64,000 nucleotides of DNA, taken from positions 92,232,513 through 92,296,512 of the forward strand of contig CM051521.1 in NCBI GenBank assembly GCA_028015205.1, in the 5' to 3' direction. Under the pieces are notes generated by a model that saw only the letters and a program-made list of their open reading frames with translations, made no database searches and was not told the DNA's origin. Of this stretch, positions 1 through 9,265 are shown piece after piece. Each line of letters opens with the position of its first letter. The first letter of the stretch is position 1. Source of the stretch: Mytilisepta virgata (lineage: Eukaryota > Mollusca > Bivalvia > Mytilida > Mytilidae). The translations under genes and the position numbers were made by a program.

Positions 1-340
1 GGGGGTATAATAAATATATATTCCAAAGAAACCCGAAACATTAAAGGAATGATGTATGCAATGTGAGGTCAGTGATACGATCCATGCCATAAATGTTATA
101 GATCTGTTCTAGACCATGACAGGTTAAAGCTGTTCTAGACCATCACATGTTAGAGCTGTTCTTGACCATGACAGCATAGAGCAGTCAGAATTGGTCAGAA
201 TTCTGTTCTAGAGCAGTCAGAATCGGTCAGGATTCTGTTCTAGAGCAGTCAAGATTCTATTCTAGAGCAGTTCTAAGGCAGGCAGCAGAACAGTAAGTTA
301 ACTTAGAGCAGTCAGTAGAACTGTAGTTAACTTGGTGAGA
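1..340. repeat. degenerate short tandem repeat
   Basis: Words such as 'ctgttctagaccat', 'tctgttctagagcagtcagaat' and 'gagcagtcag' recur every 25-45 bases from about 105 to 320. The copies are imperfect and no open frame is present. It looks like a decayed minisatellite. Bases 341-728 hold nothing recognisable. Confidence 0.6.
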
Positions 341-728
341 GGTTATGTCTGCACCTAACTGTAGTAACATGACTGTACATCTCACTGTTCCTGAAAACTA
401 CATTCATACATAAAGCTTAACCGAAGTAAATAAAGAATGAACTGTAGATCAATGATCCACTTTTAGGTGAGATGCAGTCATTCTTTAGGAAGGGAGATAA
501 TCAAAGCAAAAAATGATGACATTGAATTGTTTATTCTAAAAGAATTATATTCATGAATACAAGGTATAAATTGTTTGAAATAAAAAAGAAATAATAACAC
601 CTATTGCATTCAAGTCAAAAACTATCTATCACAAATTTCAATGAAACTTCAATATTCATATAAATTCCTGTGCCTAAAATTTCAAATTCTACTTACCAGA
701 AATAGGTTTTGAAAAGTTTACTTTTTAC

Positions 729-870
729 CTTTAACAAAAAGCTGCAGACATTTCTGTTGTATTCTGTTACTGTCTTTTATATAAGTATGAACCTCCTGTA
801 ACTGACAAGGGCTTATGTCTGCTGTTGTCAAATCAAATAATGTTACAATCATATCTTTTAATTCCTTATC
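729..870 (-). CDS. coding exon 7 of the BRAT1-like gene (candidate)
   Basis: On the minus strand a 142-nt exon is bounded by an acceptor (tttcatttAG) and a donor (G|GTAAAA). Only one frame is open; it encodes 47 residues beginning DKELKDMIVTLFDL and ending QQKCLQLFVK. It starts in phase 0, which matches the phase-0 end of the candidate exon at 35957-36066. The helical hydrophobic pattern resembles the mid-protein HEAT-like region of BRAT1 as I remember it. That assignment is inference: the exon could instead belong to an unrelated minus-strand gene. It ends in phase 1, so the gene continues beyond the left edge of the window. Confidence 0.5.
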
Positions 871-2592
871 CTAAATGAAAGAAAATTAGACACTTGGTTT
901 TTGTTGCATCAGTCCATTTAAATATCTGCATCTATTAGCTGTTCATCATCTATAACCACTATATCTTATGAAATTACCAATATAGGCTGTGAAAGAAGTT
1001 TGAACGGCATAAAAAAATAAAGTGGGCATGTCTTATCAAGGTTACCTTGCTTTATTTGAGTTAAAATTACAGTCACTTTCATATGTGGAAGGGTTTTCAA
1101 ATATACTTTTATGAAAAACTTCCTTTCCAGAATAAATACTTGTCTATGCTTTAAATTTTAAGTAATTGGTTATAGAAGATCAATACCAAACCTATAGAAT
1201 TATTTTGTACTACTTAACTACTTTTTAGTCTCTTTTAACTATTCACCTTTGTGTCTTTTATAAATCTATATTAATCTTCCAAAAGAAATCTAATTGAAAT
1301 TCTCAAAATTTTGTTCCATGTGATGTAATTATCCTACTATATAATAATGCTTCTTTTTTGAAAATTATGGAAAGTTGCTATGTCCATATAGGCTATAGGC
1401 TATTATGTTGGGGTGAAACGGAAAAAAGAAAAAGGAAAATCAATAACGTCTCCCCACGATACCAAGAAAATACAATAGAAATGCTTTAAGTTGAAAGAAA
1501 GTCACGAATTAATTCTACAGATTTTGAATTGACAAGATAATGAATCAAATTAGCTGAAATATATTCTGAAAGATATTGAATGCTTTTTAAATGGAAATTT
1601 TTTAGAAACTTTTTACCTAATCCTACAATGATTTAGTAGACAAATAAAGGATGTTGAATATTTTTTCTGATATTCATCTAGTTGCATACCGGTAATATCA
1701 CTGGTACCTTTGACTTCACTTTCAATAAAAGTTTGTATTGTGTGCTGGTTCAAAGTGTTTACGATGTCATGTTATTCCTAGATTATGCACAAAAATCTTC
1801 TTCTGAAATTATGCTAGAAATGTGCCTTTTTCAAGACTTTTCTTGATAAAAGAGAACAATTCATAGTTGCAGGATAAAAACAATATATGTACATTGTCAT
1901 AAAATATGCAAAATTTATTTATATTTGCTGTGAAAGAGGTGGAAAATGGTTGGTAAACCTCGCATTTCTAACTATTCTTAGTCTCATACAAATAAATTGT
2001 ACATTTTCTGACAATGTACAAATATCATATATAAAAAGATACACAGATCTTTTTGTGTAATTTTTGAACTGATGAAGAAGAAATAGATTCTTCTAAATAC
2101 ACATGTACTGATTACCTTGCTTTAACTTACAGAGTTAAATCTAAAATTTGAAAGTAGTGATAAATATCCAAATCAATGGCGTAATATAGAAGATTCTACT
2201 TTTCTGATTTTTTATGGCACTCTGAAATTATTTGGCTGGAAATAACAGCATGAACTTTGATCAATATGTGGTATGTCTAAATTCATCCATATTTTAGGAC
2301 AGTATAAGCAATAGAAATCAACATTTTCAAAATCTAAACTTAGTAACCTCAATAGTAATCACACACAGTGTGTGATAACATTATAGTAGAATTTTGCTTA
2401 ATACTGTTCATTATTTGAGAAAACAACCATTGGTTTATAGTCTTAAATGGAGTCTTTCTTGATATAGTTTGAACCACAAAATGTGTTTATTTTAAGACCT
2501 GGGCATGTATTATTGGAATTTTGTTTTTACTTAGTAACAGTTCTTGGAATATATACAATTTTACTAATTTTACATTTAATTTAAAATGGTTG
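871..2592. other. AT-rich non-coding stretch, probably intron
   Basis: No open frame with splice signals, repeat array or structured element could be supported here on either strand. If the exon to its left belongs to the same gene as the exons near 36-47 kb, this is the distal part of a very long intron. Confidence 0.5.
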
Positions 2593-2596
2593 CAAG

Positions 2597-3454
2597 TGTA
2601 ACAGGCGGTACCGGTATCTATGTGTTACCGTTCCGGCTGAATACCAAAGGATCTAGATTACCATGAAACCAAAGCCAAATAAACCACGGACGACGGACGC
2701 CAAGTTACACGAGCCTATGCCGTGTGTGCTCAATGAACCAACTCTATATTCATTGGTAATCCATATCCCTAGTTCGTTCCACTGTGATCAGCTATGTTAT
2801 ATTGTTTGACAATAAGACAAAAAGAAGTTTTCATATTTTATATCAACAGAACATCATGTATAAATAGCACCAAAACAAGAAAACAAATGTAAACGATATC
2901 AAAAAAAGCACCAAAAAGTTCGTATCAAAAATAACAAATGTGGCGGTCTTAATTTGAAAGTACTGGCAAGGTAAACTTAAAAGAAACAAACTGTGGCAAC
3001 TTAACGTTTTTTTACCCTATCTTAAATTATGATTAATTTTATTCCAAAAGTTTATTGTTCAAATTTATAAACACATTCCGAAAGCGAAAATAATCCTACA
3101 AGGTTCTTTCGATCCTTTTCCAAAGGTTGTATAACCTAAATGGTCTACAGTACTTACGTTATTACGTATGATCATAGACAATACACATTAAAATTTAAAG
3201 AGATATATCTGAATCAAAATAACTTTCAAAAACGGTAAAGTTTAGACATAAAATTTAAAACGTATTAAATATATAGAAAAACATTCCTTAGAATTAATCA
3301 TATCGGAACATCTAATATCAAAATAAGTGTTTAAATTCAGACTTCTTCATATTTTTAACGTAAGCATAAAATTAAACAAATGTCACCTTGAAAATCTTTA
3401 AAATAAAAGGGAGCTAACTATAATTTTTTAATTGAATAAACCAAAACCGCCACA
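2597..3454 (-). repeat. 3' LTR of the Ty3/Gypsy element
   Basis: 858-bp direct repeat of 10853-11710, bounded by TGTAACAGGCGG and CCGCCACA. Because the element is on the minus strand, this is its 3' LTR. The flanking host bases are CAAG. It differs from its partner by one substitution near 2973. Confidence 0.95.
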
Positions 3455-3466
3455 CTCCTCCCCCGT
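3455..3466 (-). other. polypurine tract
   Basis: Read on the minus strand, ACGGGGGAGGAG abuts the 3' LTR. This is the expected plus-strand priming site for Ty3/Gypsy reverse transcription. Confidence 0.8.
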
Positions 3467-3596
3467 CAGAACAAACATTATTTAAAAATGATTTGTTCTT
3501 TAAACAAAAAATTAAATTAATAAGTGCATATTATATATATATAAAACAACAACAGTAAACAATGCCCTACTCCCAATAATGTCCTTATTGTCCTTT

Positions 3597-4133
3597 TTAC
3601 CATCTTTTCACACGCCCCTTTACATTCATGTTATTATCAAAGTCTAAATATTCCCCCCTGCACACGGACAAAGATGATGACGGATCAGCAATATTGTCAA
3701 ATGTAACATGATGATCTTTAGAGTATTGTTCTCTCTCTCTTTTAGCGGCATCTCTCGCGTCTATGTTAATCTTGATATATCGTCTGGCTTTAATATCTCC
3801 AGGATTCATGTAATGTTTGTTAGGTTCATCACCTCTCCGGATTTCAACATTTTTAACTTCAGTGTCAGGCATCTTGTGATGTTGCCTTAAATGTCTTGTG
3901 GCAAAGCATCGTTCTGTGAACTTCATGCCACATCCCTTGACACAACAGTAGAAGAGCTTGATGAACTGACGATGGAATTTCCTCCAATGATTCATGTACT
4001 TTCCGTGGGAATTAAAGTGAGGGCTTTTACAGCCCTCGACCTCACAGGGCATGCCCTGAGAAGGCCAAGGTTCCCTTTCTGAATCCTCTGAACACTCAGG
4101 AATAACAAAGTTTGCAACAGATATATCTGACAT
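3597..4133 (-). CDS. C2H2 zinc-finger accessory protein of the Ty3 element (ORF4)
   Basis: About 178 residues from the ATG at 4133 (MSDISVANF). The frame is open upstream to 4205, but the first 24 codons look non-coding. Two fingers are visible: CEVEGC…HWRKFH, a C-x4-C…H-x4-H type, then a second C…C…RHLRQHH finger. A basic tail follows, with MNPGDIKARRYIK. It is a clear paralogue of the ORF just upstream: both share GM-x-C-(D/E)-V-x-GC, HW-x-K-x-H, RHL-x2-HH and Y-(M/I)-NPG. The ATG is preceded by TTTTATTACAG|A, an apparent splice acceptor, so expression from a spliced subgenomic RNA is plausible. A nucleic-acid-binding role is inferred from the fingers only. Not an envelope protein. Confidence 0.8.
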   Translation of the reverse strand: MSDISVANFVIPECSEDSEREPWPSQGMPCEVEGCKSPHFNSHGKYMNHWRKFHRQFIKLFYCCVKGCGMKFTERCFATRHLRQHHKMPDTEVKNVEIRRGDEPNKHYMNPGDIKARRYIKINIDARDAAKREREQYSKDHHVTFDNIADPSSSLSVCRGEYLDFDNNMNVKGRVKRW

Positions 4134-4179
4134 TCTGTAATAAAATTGATATATAAATACAAATAATAATTTATGAAAA

Positions 4180-4548
4180 TTATATTTTCTTCCTGGGCAA
4201 AACACTACCAGGGTTTATATATTTCTTATTTTTTAAAAATTTTGATTTTGCTTCTACTAATGTCTTTGCAGAATCTACTTGTGATAAATGGTGATGCGTT
4301 TTCAAATGCCTTGACAAATCAGTTCTACGTACAAAACTGCTATTGCACTTGAAACAAAAAGTGACTTTTGTATGAGCAATGTGAATTTTTTTCCAATGTT
4401 TGATGTATGCGTTGTAACTGTTAATGTGACGTGCAGAACAACCAGGCACATCGCATGCCATGCCTTTGTCTGGCCATGCTTGTCTTAAATCATCATCTAA
4501 TGTTAACTGTTCTCTCTCATCAAGTCCTATATCTAATTTGTCTTCCAT
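4180..4548 (-). CDS. C2H2 zinc-finger accessory protein of the Ty3 element (ORF3)
   Basis: 122 residues, MEDKLDIGLDEREQ… to …RKKI. Finger 1 is C-x4-C-x13-H-x4-H (CDVPGC…HWKKIH) and finger 2 is a classic C-x2-C-x12-H-x3-H (CFKC…RHLKTH). It lies downstream of pol, where errantiviruses carry env, and its stop is 47 bases before the ATG of its tandem paralogue. ACTATTACAG|AAA directly precedes the ATG, the same acceptor-like motif seen before the second ORF, suggesting that ORF and acceptor were duplicated together. I do not recognise a named family; DNA or RNA binding in the element's life cycle, or recruitment of host regulation, is inference. Confidence 0.8.
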   Translation of the reverse strand: MEDKLDIGLDEREQLTLDDDLRQAWPDKGMACDVPGCSARHINSYNAYIKHWKKIHIAHTKVTFCFKCNSSFVRRTDLSRHLKTHHHLSQVDSAKTLVEAKSKFLKNKKYINPGSVLPRKKI

Positions 4549-5284
4549 TTTCTGTAATAGTTTTTAAACCAGAAATGATTTTTTTTATTGTCTAATACAT
4601 GTATTTTTACCATAGAATATTTATGTAGCAAATTGTAATAACCGGTACTATAGAAATTCCCAAGTATTATCATATTTGCTTAACAAAAATCTCTTATTCA
4701 CTCTACTCACAATAAATTACCAGACCAAAAACCATTACTTATGTCAGAAGTCTTAGTACATATACTATTTATGGTAATCTCTTATTTAAATTAGACTAGA
4801 ATCCCTACTTAAATTTTTCGGAAATCCTATTTATCTAATATCACAAAACACCTAGTATACTGCGCATTATACAGGCATTTGAAATACATACTCCTGTAAC
4901 ATATTATCCTCTTTATAACCTCTTCTCAAAAATATCTGTATTAGACAAAGTTTGCAAAATTTTCATCTTTATTTCAGAAATATTTATATAAAATATCCTT
5001 ACTAAAGGTAATGCAAATATATAAAGACATAAAATTATCTAGGACATTTTTAATTTTAGCACTAATAAACATGATTAACCTGCAGTCACATAACCGTAAA
5101 AAACTTATATTAAGCCATAAATTATTTTTAGAGGGGAACATTCGACTTCTATTTTATTCTCTCTAAACATAACAGAAAAAGGGTAGGGTGGGCAATGTTT
5201 TCAAACATCTGTTACATATCACATTACATACAATACTGTTACAAAAATTAACATCATATTTACATATTTACATTTTGAAATTAT
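4549..5284 (-). other. non-coding segment between pol and the zinc-finger ORFs
   Basis: About 730 bases of AT-rich sequence inside the element without a meaningful frame on either strand. In element orientation it separates the pol stop from the acceptor-like site before the first zinc-finger ORF, so it may contain branch points or the 3' part of an intron of a spliced accessory mRNA. Confidence 0.5.
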
Positions 5285-8200
5285 TCAATCGGGAGTATAT
5301 TTATTAGGTTTTTTAATTTGGCGACCACAGCGTGTTCTTCTGGATGGTGTAACAGGCAAAGTAATCGGAACACGGGCTGCCTCTGGGGTATAAATTGGGT
5401 CGGGTAGTTCAACAGTCTCTTGTAAATCATCAGATTCTTGTAAATCATCTGATATATCCATATAGCTAAATTCTCCTACATTATTGTCTTGATTAACATC
5501 AACAGAGTTTGGGACATAAGTTTCAAATTCATTTTTCCATTCATCTGGTATATTTTTTCCTGTATAAGGTTTCAAATGGTCAACATGGACAACTAATAAT
5601 TTATTGGAGAGGTTCGACTTTATTTGATAAAGGACATCGGTGATCTTTTTTAGTACCAAATAAGGACCTGTCCATCCCAAACCTAGTTTTACATTTGCCT
5701 TTGGGGGGTACCATCTCCATACAAAACTACCTTCGACAAAAGTACGTGGTTTTATACCACGATCATAATTTTTCTTTTGACGAGATGCAGCTTTTTGAAG
5801 ATTTTGGTTTGCAAAATTATAGGTGGTAGTGAGGGAATGTTTAACCCATTCAACATATTTATTTGGACAGAGGGATACTTTATTTTTGAAAGAAAACCCT
5901 GAAATGATATCAATTGGGCATGTCATGTTCCTACCAAATAACATTTTATATGGTGAAAACCCAGTACTATCTTGTATAGTAGCCCTATACGCCATTAACA
6001 GAAAAGGAAGGTGGTCATCCCAATTATTTCGGTTCTGATTAACAAATATGGATAACATTTGAATTAATGTTCTGTTCATTCGCTCAACTAACCCATCAGA
6101 TTGTGGCCTATAAGGACATGTTCGAGTTTTCTCAATGTCTAATAAATTACATATTTGTGCAAATAATTCTGATTCAAACTCTCGACCTTGGTCGGAATGT
6201 ATTTGTGTTGGGACCCCAAAACGACAAAAGACTTCAGTTACCAATTTATCTGCTACAGTTAATGCTGTATGATTGGGTACAGAGAAAGATTCAACCCATT
6301 TAGAAAAATAATCGGACATAACAATCACATATTCATTGCCATTTTCTGTTTCCGGACATGGACCCATTATATCAACCGCAACTCTATCAAAAGGTGCGCC
6401 TACCACTGACTGTTGTAGGGGAAAACGACCTAACCCAGGGCCTGCTTTTGCTTGGGCACATTCATTACACGACTGACACCAGCGATTAATATCTGAATTC
6501 ATTCCAGGCCAAAAAAATCTGCGTTTAATTGAATCTATAGTTTTGTCACGTCCTAAATGTCCAGCCAAACGGGAATTATGAAGATGTTTCAAAATCAAAT
6601 CTCTGACTTCAAAAGGAGCAACCAACAATGTTTTATCTTCTCCAGTTTTATCTATAAACTTATAGTACAAAATACCATGTTGAACAGTCAAACGTTCCCA
6701 ATTACTCCACAACACTCTTGTTGTATATGAACTTGCCTCAATACTATTCCTAGGGGGTTTGATTTGAAATTGAGCCATCAGATCTAAAATTTTCTTGATA
6801 TCAGAATCTGCGTTTTGCCAATCTAATATTTGATCATCAGACCATTCAGAAAGCCAATTTGAACTATCAATTTCATCTGCATTTGAAGAATCCCTGTCCT
6901 GCACCGAAACTTGACTACCTTGTTCGGGTTTTAAGACCCGTACTGGAGCTAAAAGTTGTGAACTGGTTTCAATTTCACCATTTTCACTGTCTTTTAAAAC
7001 TAACATTTCATTAGTGCAATCTGGACAGTTATCCCGTATGCATTTCCTATGGGGACGTCTTGAAAGACCATCAGCATTTGAATGCAAAGAACCACTCCTA
7101 TGTTCCAACTTCATATCATATGTATCAAGGACACTTATCCAACGAGCCAAAATGCCTTCTGGGTTTTTAAAATTTTTTAACCAGATCAAAGATGCATGGT
7201 CGGTTCTAACTTTGAAAGGTCTACCATATAAATAATGCTTAAATTGTTTTACAAATGTTACTACTGCTAGCAATTCCCTATAAGTTGTACAATATTTTCG
7301 TTGTGAATCGCTTAATGTTTTGCTACCATAAGCTATCACTTTTTCTTGACCATCTTGAACCTGGGATAATACGGCACCAATTCCATTAGCACTTGCATCC
7401 GTATCTAATACAAAATTGAAATTTTTCATGGGATAAGATAAAATGGGAGCCGAGATGAGTAAATTCTTTAACGTGTTAAAACTGTTTTGGCACTTTTCAG
7501 TCCACTGAAATTTCCTAGCCTTTTTTGTTAACTCAGTAAGGGGTGAAGCAACTTCCGAAAAATTTGGAACAAACTTCCGGTAATATCCAGCAAGACCTAA
7601 AAAACTTTTAACTTCTGTGACATTAGTTGGGTTTGGCCAGTTTTTTACAGTTTCAATTTTACTTGGGTCGCAACTAACACCTTTATGTGAAACTATGTGT
7701 CCCAAGAAAAGAACTTGTTTTTGAAACATTGTACACTTGCTTGGTTTTAATTTCAAATTTGTTGATCTGAATCTTTGAAATACTAATTTTAAATTTTCAA
7801 GGGTTTTGTCAAAGGTTTCCCCAAAAATAATGACGTCGTCCAAATAGCATAGGCATCTTTCCCATTGGTATCCCTTTAAAACCATTTCTATAAGACGTTC
7901 AAATGTTGCTGGGGCGTTACATAGTCCAAAAGGAAGTACTTTGAATTGAAAAAGTCCTTTGTGTGATGAAAATGCGGTTTTTTCCTTGCTCTCTGGGGAC
8001 ATTTCACATTGCCAATATCCCGAGGTTAAATCAATAGTACAAAACCATTTTTTGGCACCTAATGCATCAAGTGATTCGTCAATTCTAGGAATCGGGTATG
8101 CATCTTTTCTAGTGACGGAATTAAGCATTCGATAGTCTATGCAAAATCGGACAGATTTATCTTTTTTCGTTACCAATAAAATTGGGCTAGACCATGAACT

Positions 8201-9265
8201 TGAACTTGGTTCAATGATTTCATTTTTTAACATATTCTTAATTTCTGTTTCTATGGTTTCACTTTGGGCCAAAGGAACCCTTCTTTGAGGCACCCGTATT
8301 GGTTTACTATCTCCTGTATCGATTGAATGTTTCACCAAGCCAGTACGCCCTAACTTTTTATCAGGACCAGTAAAAATGTCCTGGTATTCTATAAGTAATT
8401 TTTCTAATTTACTCTTTTCCTCTACCGTTAAGTCTGGAGAAGTATTGTCAATTAGACTCTTTAGATGTTCTGGTAAATTTAAATTATCTAGATTTTCACT
8501 TTTACAATCTGTTTCTGATAAACTCTGAACATTAGTTACTTCATCTAATTTGCCAAGTAAAGTATCTTTCTTTAAATTGACTGTTTGACTAGTTAAATTT
8601 ATTGCATTAACTAAAATTGAATTGTCAGAGTCAGGACAAAGAGTTCTTGCTAACATAAGCCCTTGTTTATAAAAATCTTTTCGTGGTTCAAGTACTGATA
8701 TTCCTTTCAGTTTCTGTCCAAAAACATGACCTTTTATGGTTATTTCAGTTTCAGGTGGAATTACAACATTTTGAGAGAGTTTTATATGAGCACATGTTGT
8801 GAATCCTAATTTATAAAGCCTTATTTTATGTCCTGCAATTAGCATGTGAGATTTAGAAAAATTTAAAGCAGTGTCAAAATTTTCTAAAAAATCAACACCA
8901 AAAATTCCAGACATTTCGTGCAATTCCGCTATAATGAAATCGTGTTCAAAAACTTTGTTGGAAAGAGAAAATTTTAATTTAATTTGTCCAAATACTTCTA
9001 GTTTACCACCATCTACAGCAGTCAAAGTTGTTGAAACTTTGGTTAAAGTATCAGTGGATAATCCTAAACTATCAAAAGAATTTTTAGCCATCAATGTTAC
9101 AGCAGAACCAGTATCTATCAAAAAATTGAAAATAGTTTTTTGTATTTTTGTTTTAGCAAACAAACAGCGCTGTGTAACGGAGTTTATTTTAACATTCGGC
9201 CTTTGTAATTGACTAAGCACTTGGACTGATTCTTTGGCCTCTAAATCAGTCCTTAACAATTTTTT
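5285..9265 (-). CDS. pol: Pol polyprotein (protease, reverse transcriptase, RNase H, integrase)
   Basis: About 1,324 residues from the gag overlap. Protease has DTGSA at residues 49-53. RT spans about 310-560 with VLPFGLCNAPATF and the catalytic YLDD at 472-475. RNase H starts with LDTDAS near 618 and has TYRELLAV and RTDHASL. Integrase shows an HHCC zinc domain (about 892-934), then D963, D1023 and E1059 with the classic 35-residue D-to-E spacing, and a GPY/F-like C-terminal module (WTGPYLVLKK…HVDHLKPY). There is no ATG at the 5' end: the frame is -1 relative to gag and is entered at the A-AAA-AAT heptamer at 9259-9265. Expression as Gag-Pol by -1 frameshifting is therefore the likely route. 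The frame is uninterrupted. Confidence 0.95.
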   Translation of the reverse strand, partial: KKLLRTDLEAKESVQVLSQLQRPNVKINSVTQRCLFAKTKIQKTIFNFLIDTGSAVTLMAKNSFDSLGLSTDTLTKVSTTLTAVDGGKLEVFGQIKLKFSLSNKVFEHDFIIAELHEMSGIFGVDFLENFDTALNFSKSHMLIAGHKIRLYKLGFTTCAHIKLSQNVVIPPETEITIKGHVFGQKLKGISVLEPRKDFYKQGLMLARTLCPDSDNSILVNAINLTSQTVNLKKDTLLGKLDEVTNVQSLSETDCKSENLDNLNLPEHLKSLIDNTSPDLTVEEKSKLEKLLIEYQDIFTGPDKKLGRTGLVKHSIDTGDSKPIRVPQRRVPLAQSETIETEIKNMLKNEIIEPSSSSWSSPILLVTKKDKSVRFCIDYRMLNSVTRKDAYPIPRIDESLDALGAKKWFCTIDLTSGYWQCEMSPESKEKTAFSSHKGLFQFKVLPFGLCNAPATFERLIEMVLKGYQWERCLCYLDDVIIFGETFDKTLENLKLVFQRFRSTNLKLKPSKCTMFQKQVLFLGHIVSHKGVSCDPSKIETVKNWPNPTNVTEVKSFLGLAGYYRKFVPNFSEVASPLTELTKKARKFQWTEKCQNSFNTLKNLLISAPILSYPMKNFNFVLDTDASANGIGAVLSQVQDGQEKVIAYGSKTLSDSQRKYCTTYRELLAVVTFVKQFKHYLYGRPFKVRTDHASLIWLKNFKNPEGILARWISVLDTYDMKLEHRSGSLHSNADGLSRRPHRKCIRDNCPDCTNEMLVLKDSENGEIETSSQLLAPVRVLKPEQGSQVSVQDRDSSNADEIDSSNWLSEWSDDQILDWQNADSDIKKILDLMAQFQIKPPRNSIEASSYTTRVLWSNWERLTVQHGILYYKFIDKTGEDKTLLVAPFEVRDLILKHLHNSRLAGHLGRDKTIDSIKRRFFWPGMNSDINRWCQSCNECAQAKAGPGLGRFPLQQSVVGAPFDRVAVDIMGPCPETENGNEYVIVMSDYFSKWVESFSVPNHTALTVADKLVTEVFCRFGVPTQIHSDQGREFESELFAQICNLLDIEKTRTCPYRPQSDGLVERMNRTLIQMLSIFVNQNRNNWDDHLPFLLMAYRATIQDSTGFSPYKMLFGRNMTCPIDIISGFSFKNKVSLCPNKYVEWVKHSLTTTYNFANQNLQKAASRQKKNYDRGIKPRTFVEGSFVWRWYPPKANVKLGLGWTGPYLVLKKITDVLYQIKSNLSNKLLVVHVDHLKPYTGKNIPDEWKNEFETYVPNSVDVNQDNNVGEFSYMDISDDLQESDDLQETVELPDPIYTPEAARVPITLPVTPSRRTRCGRQIKKPNKYTPD

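Noticed and set aside
3597..4548. Envelope gene in the Ty3/Gypsy element
   Set aside because: The ORFs in that position encode zinc-finger proteins and have no signal peptide or membrane anchor of envelope type.
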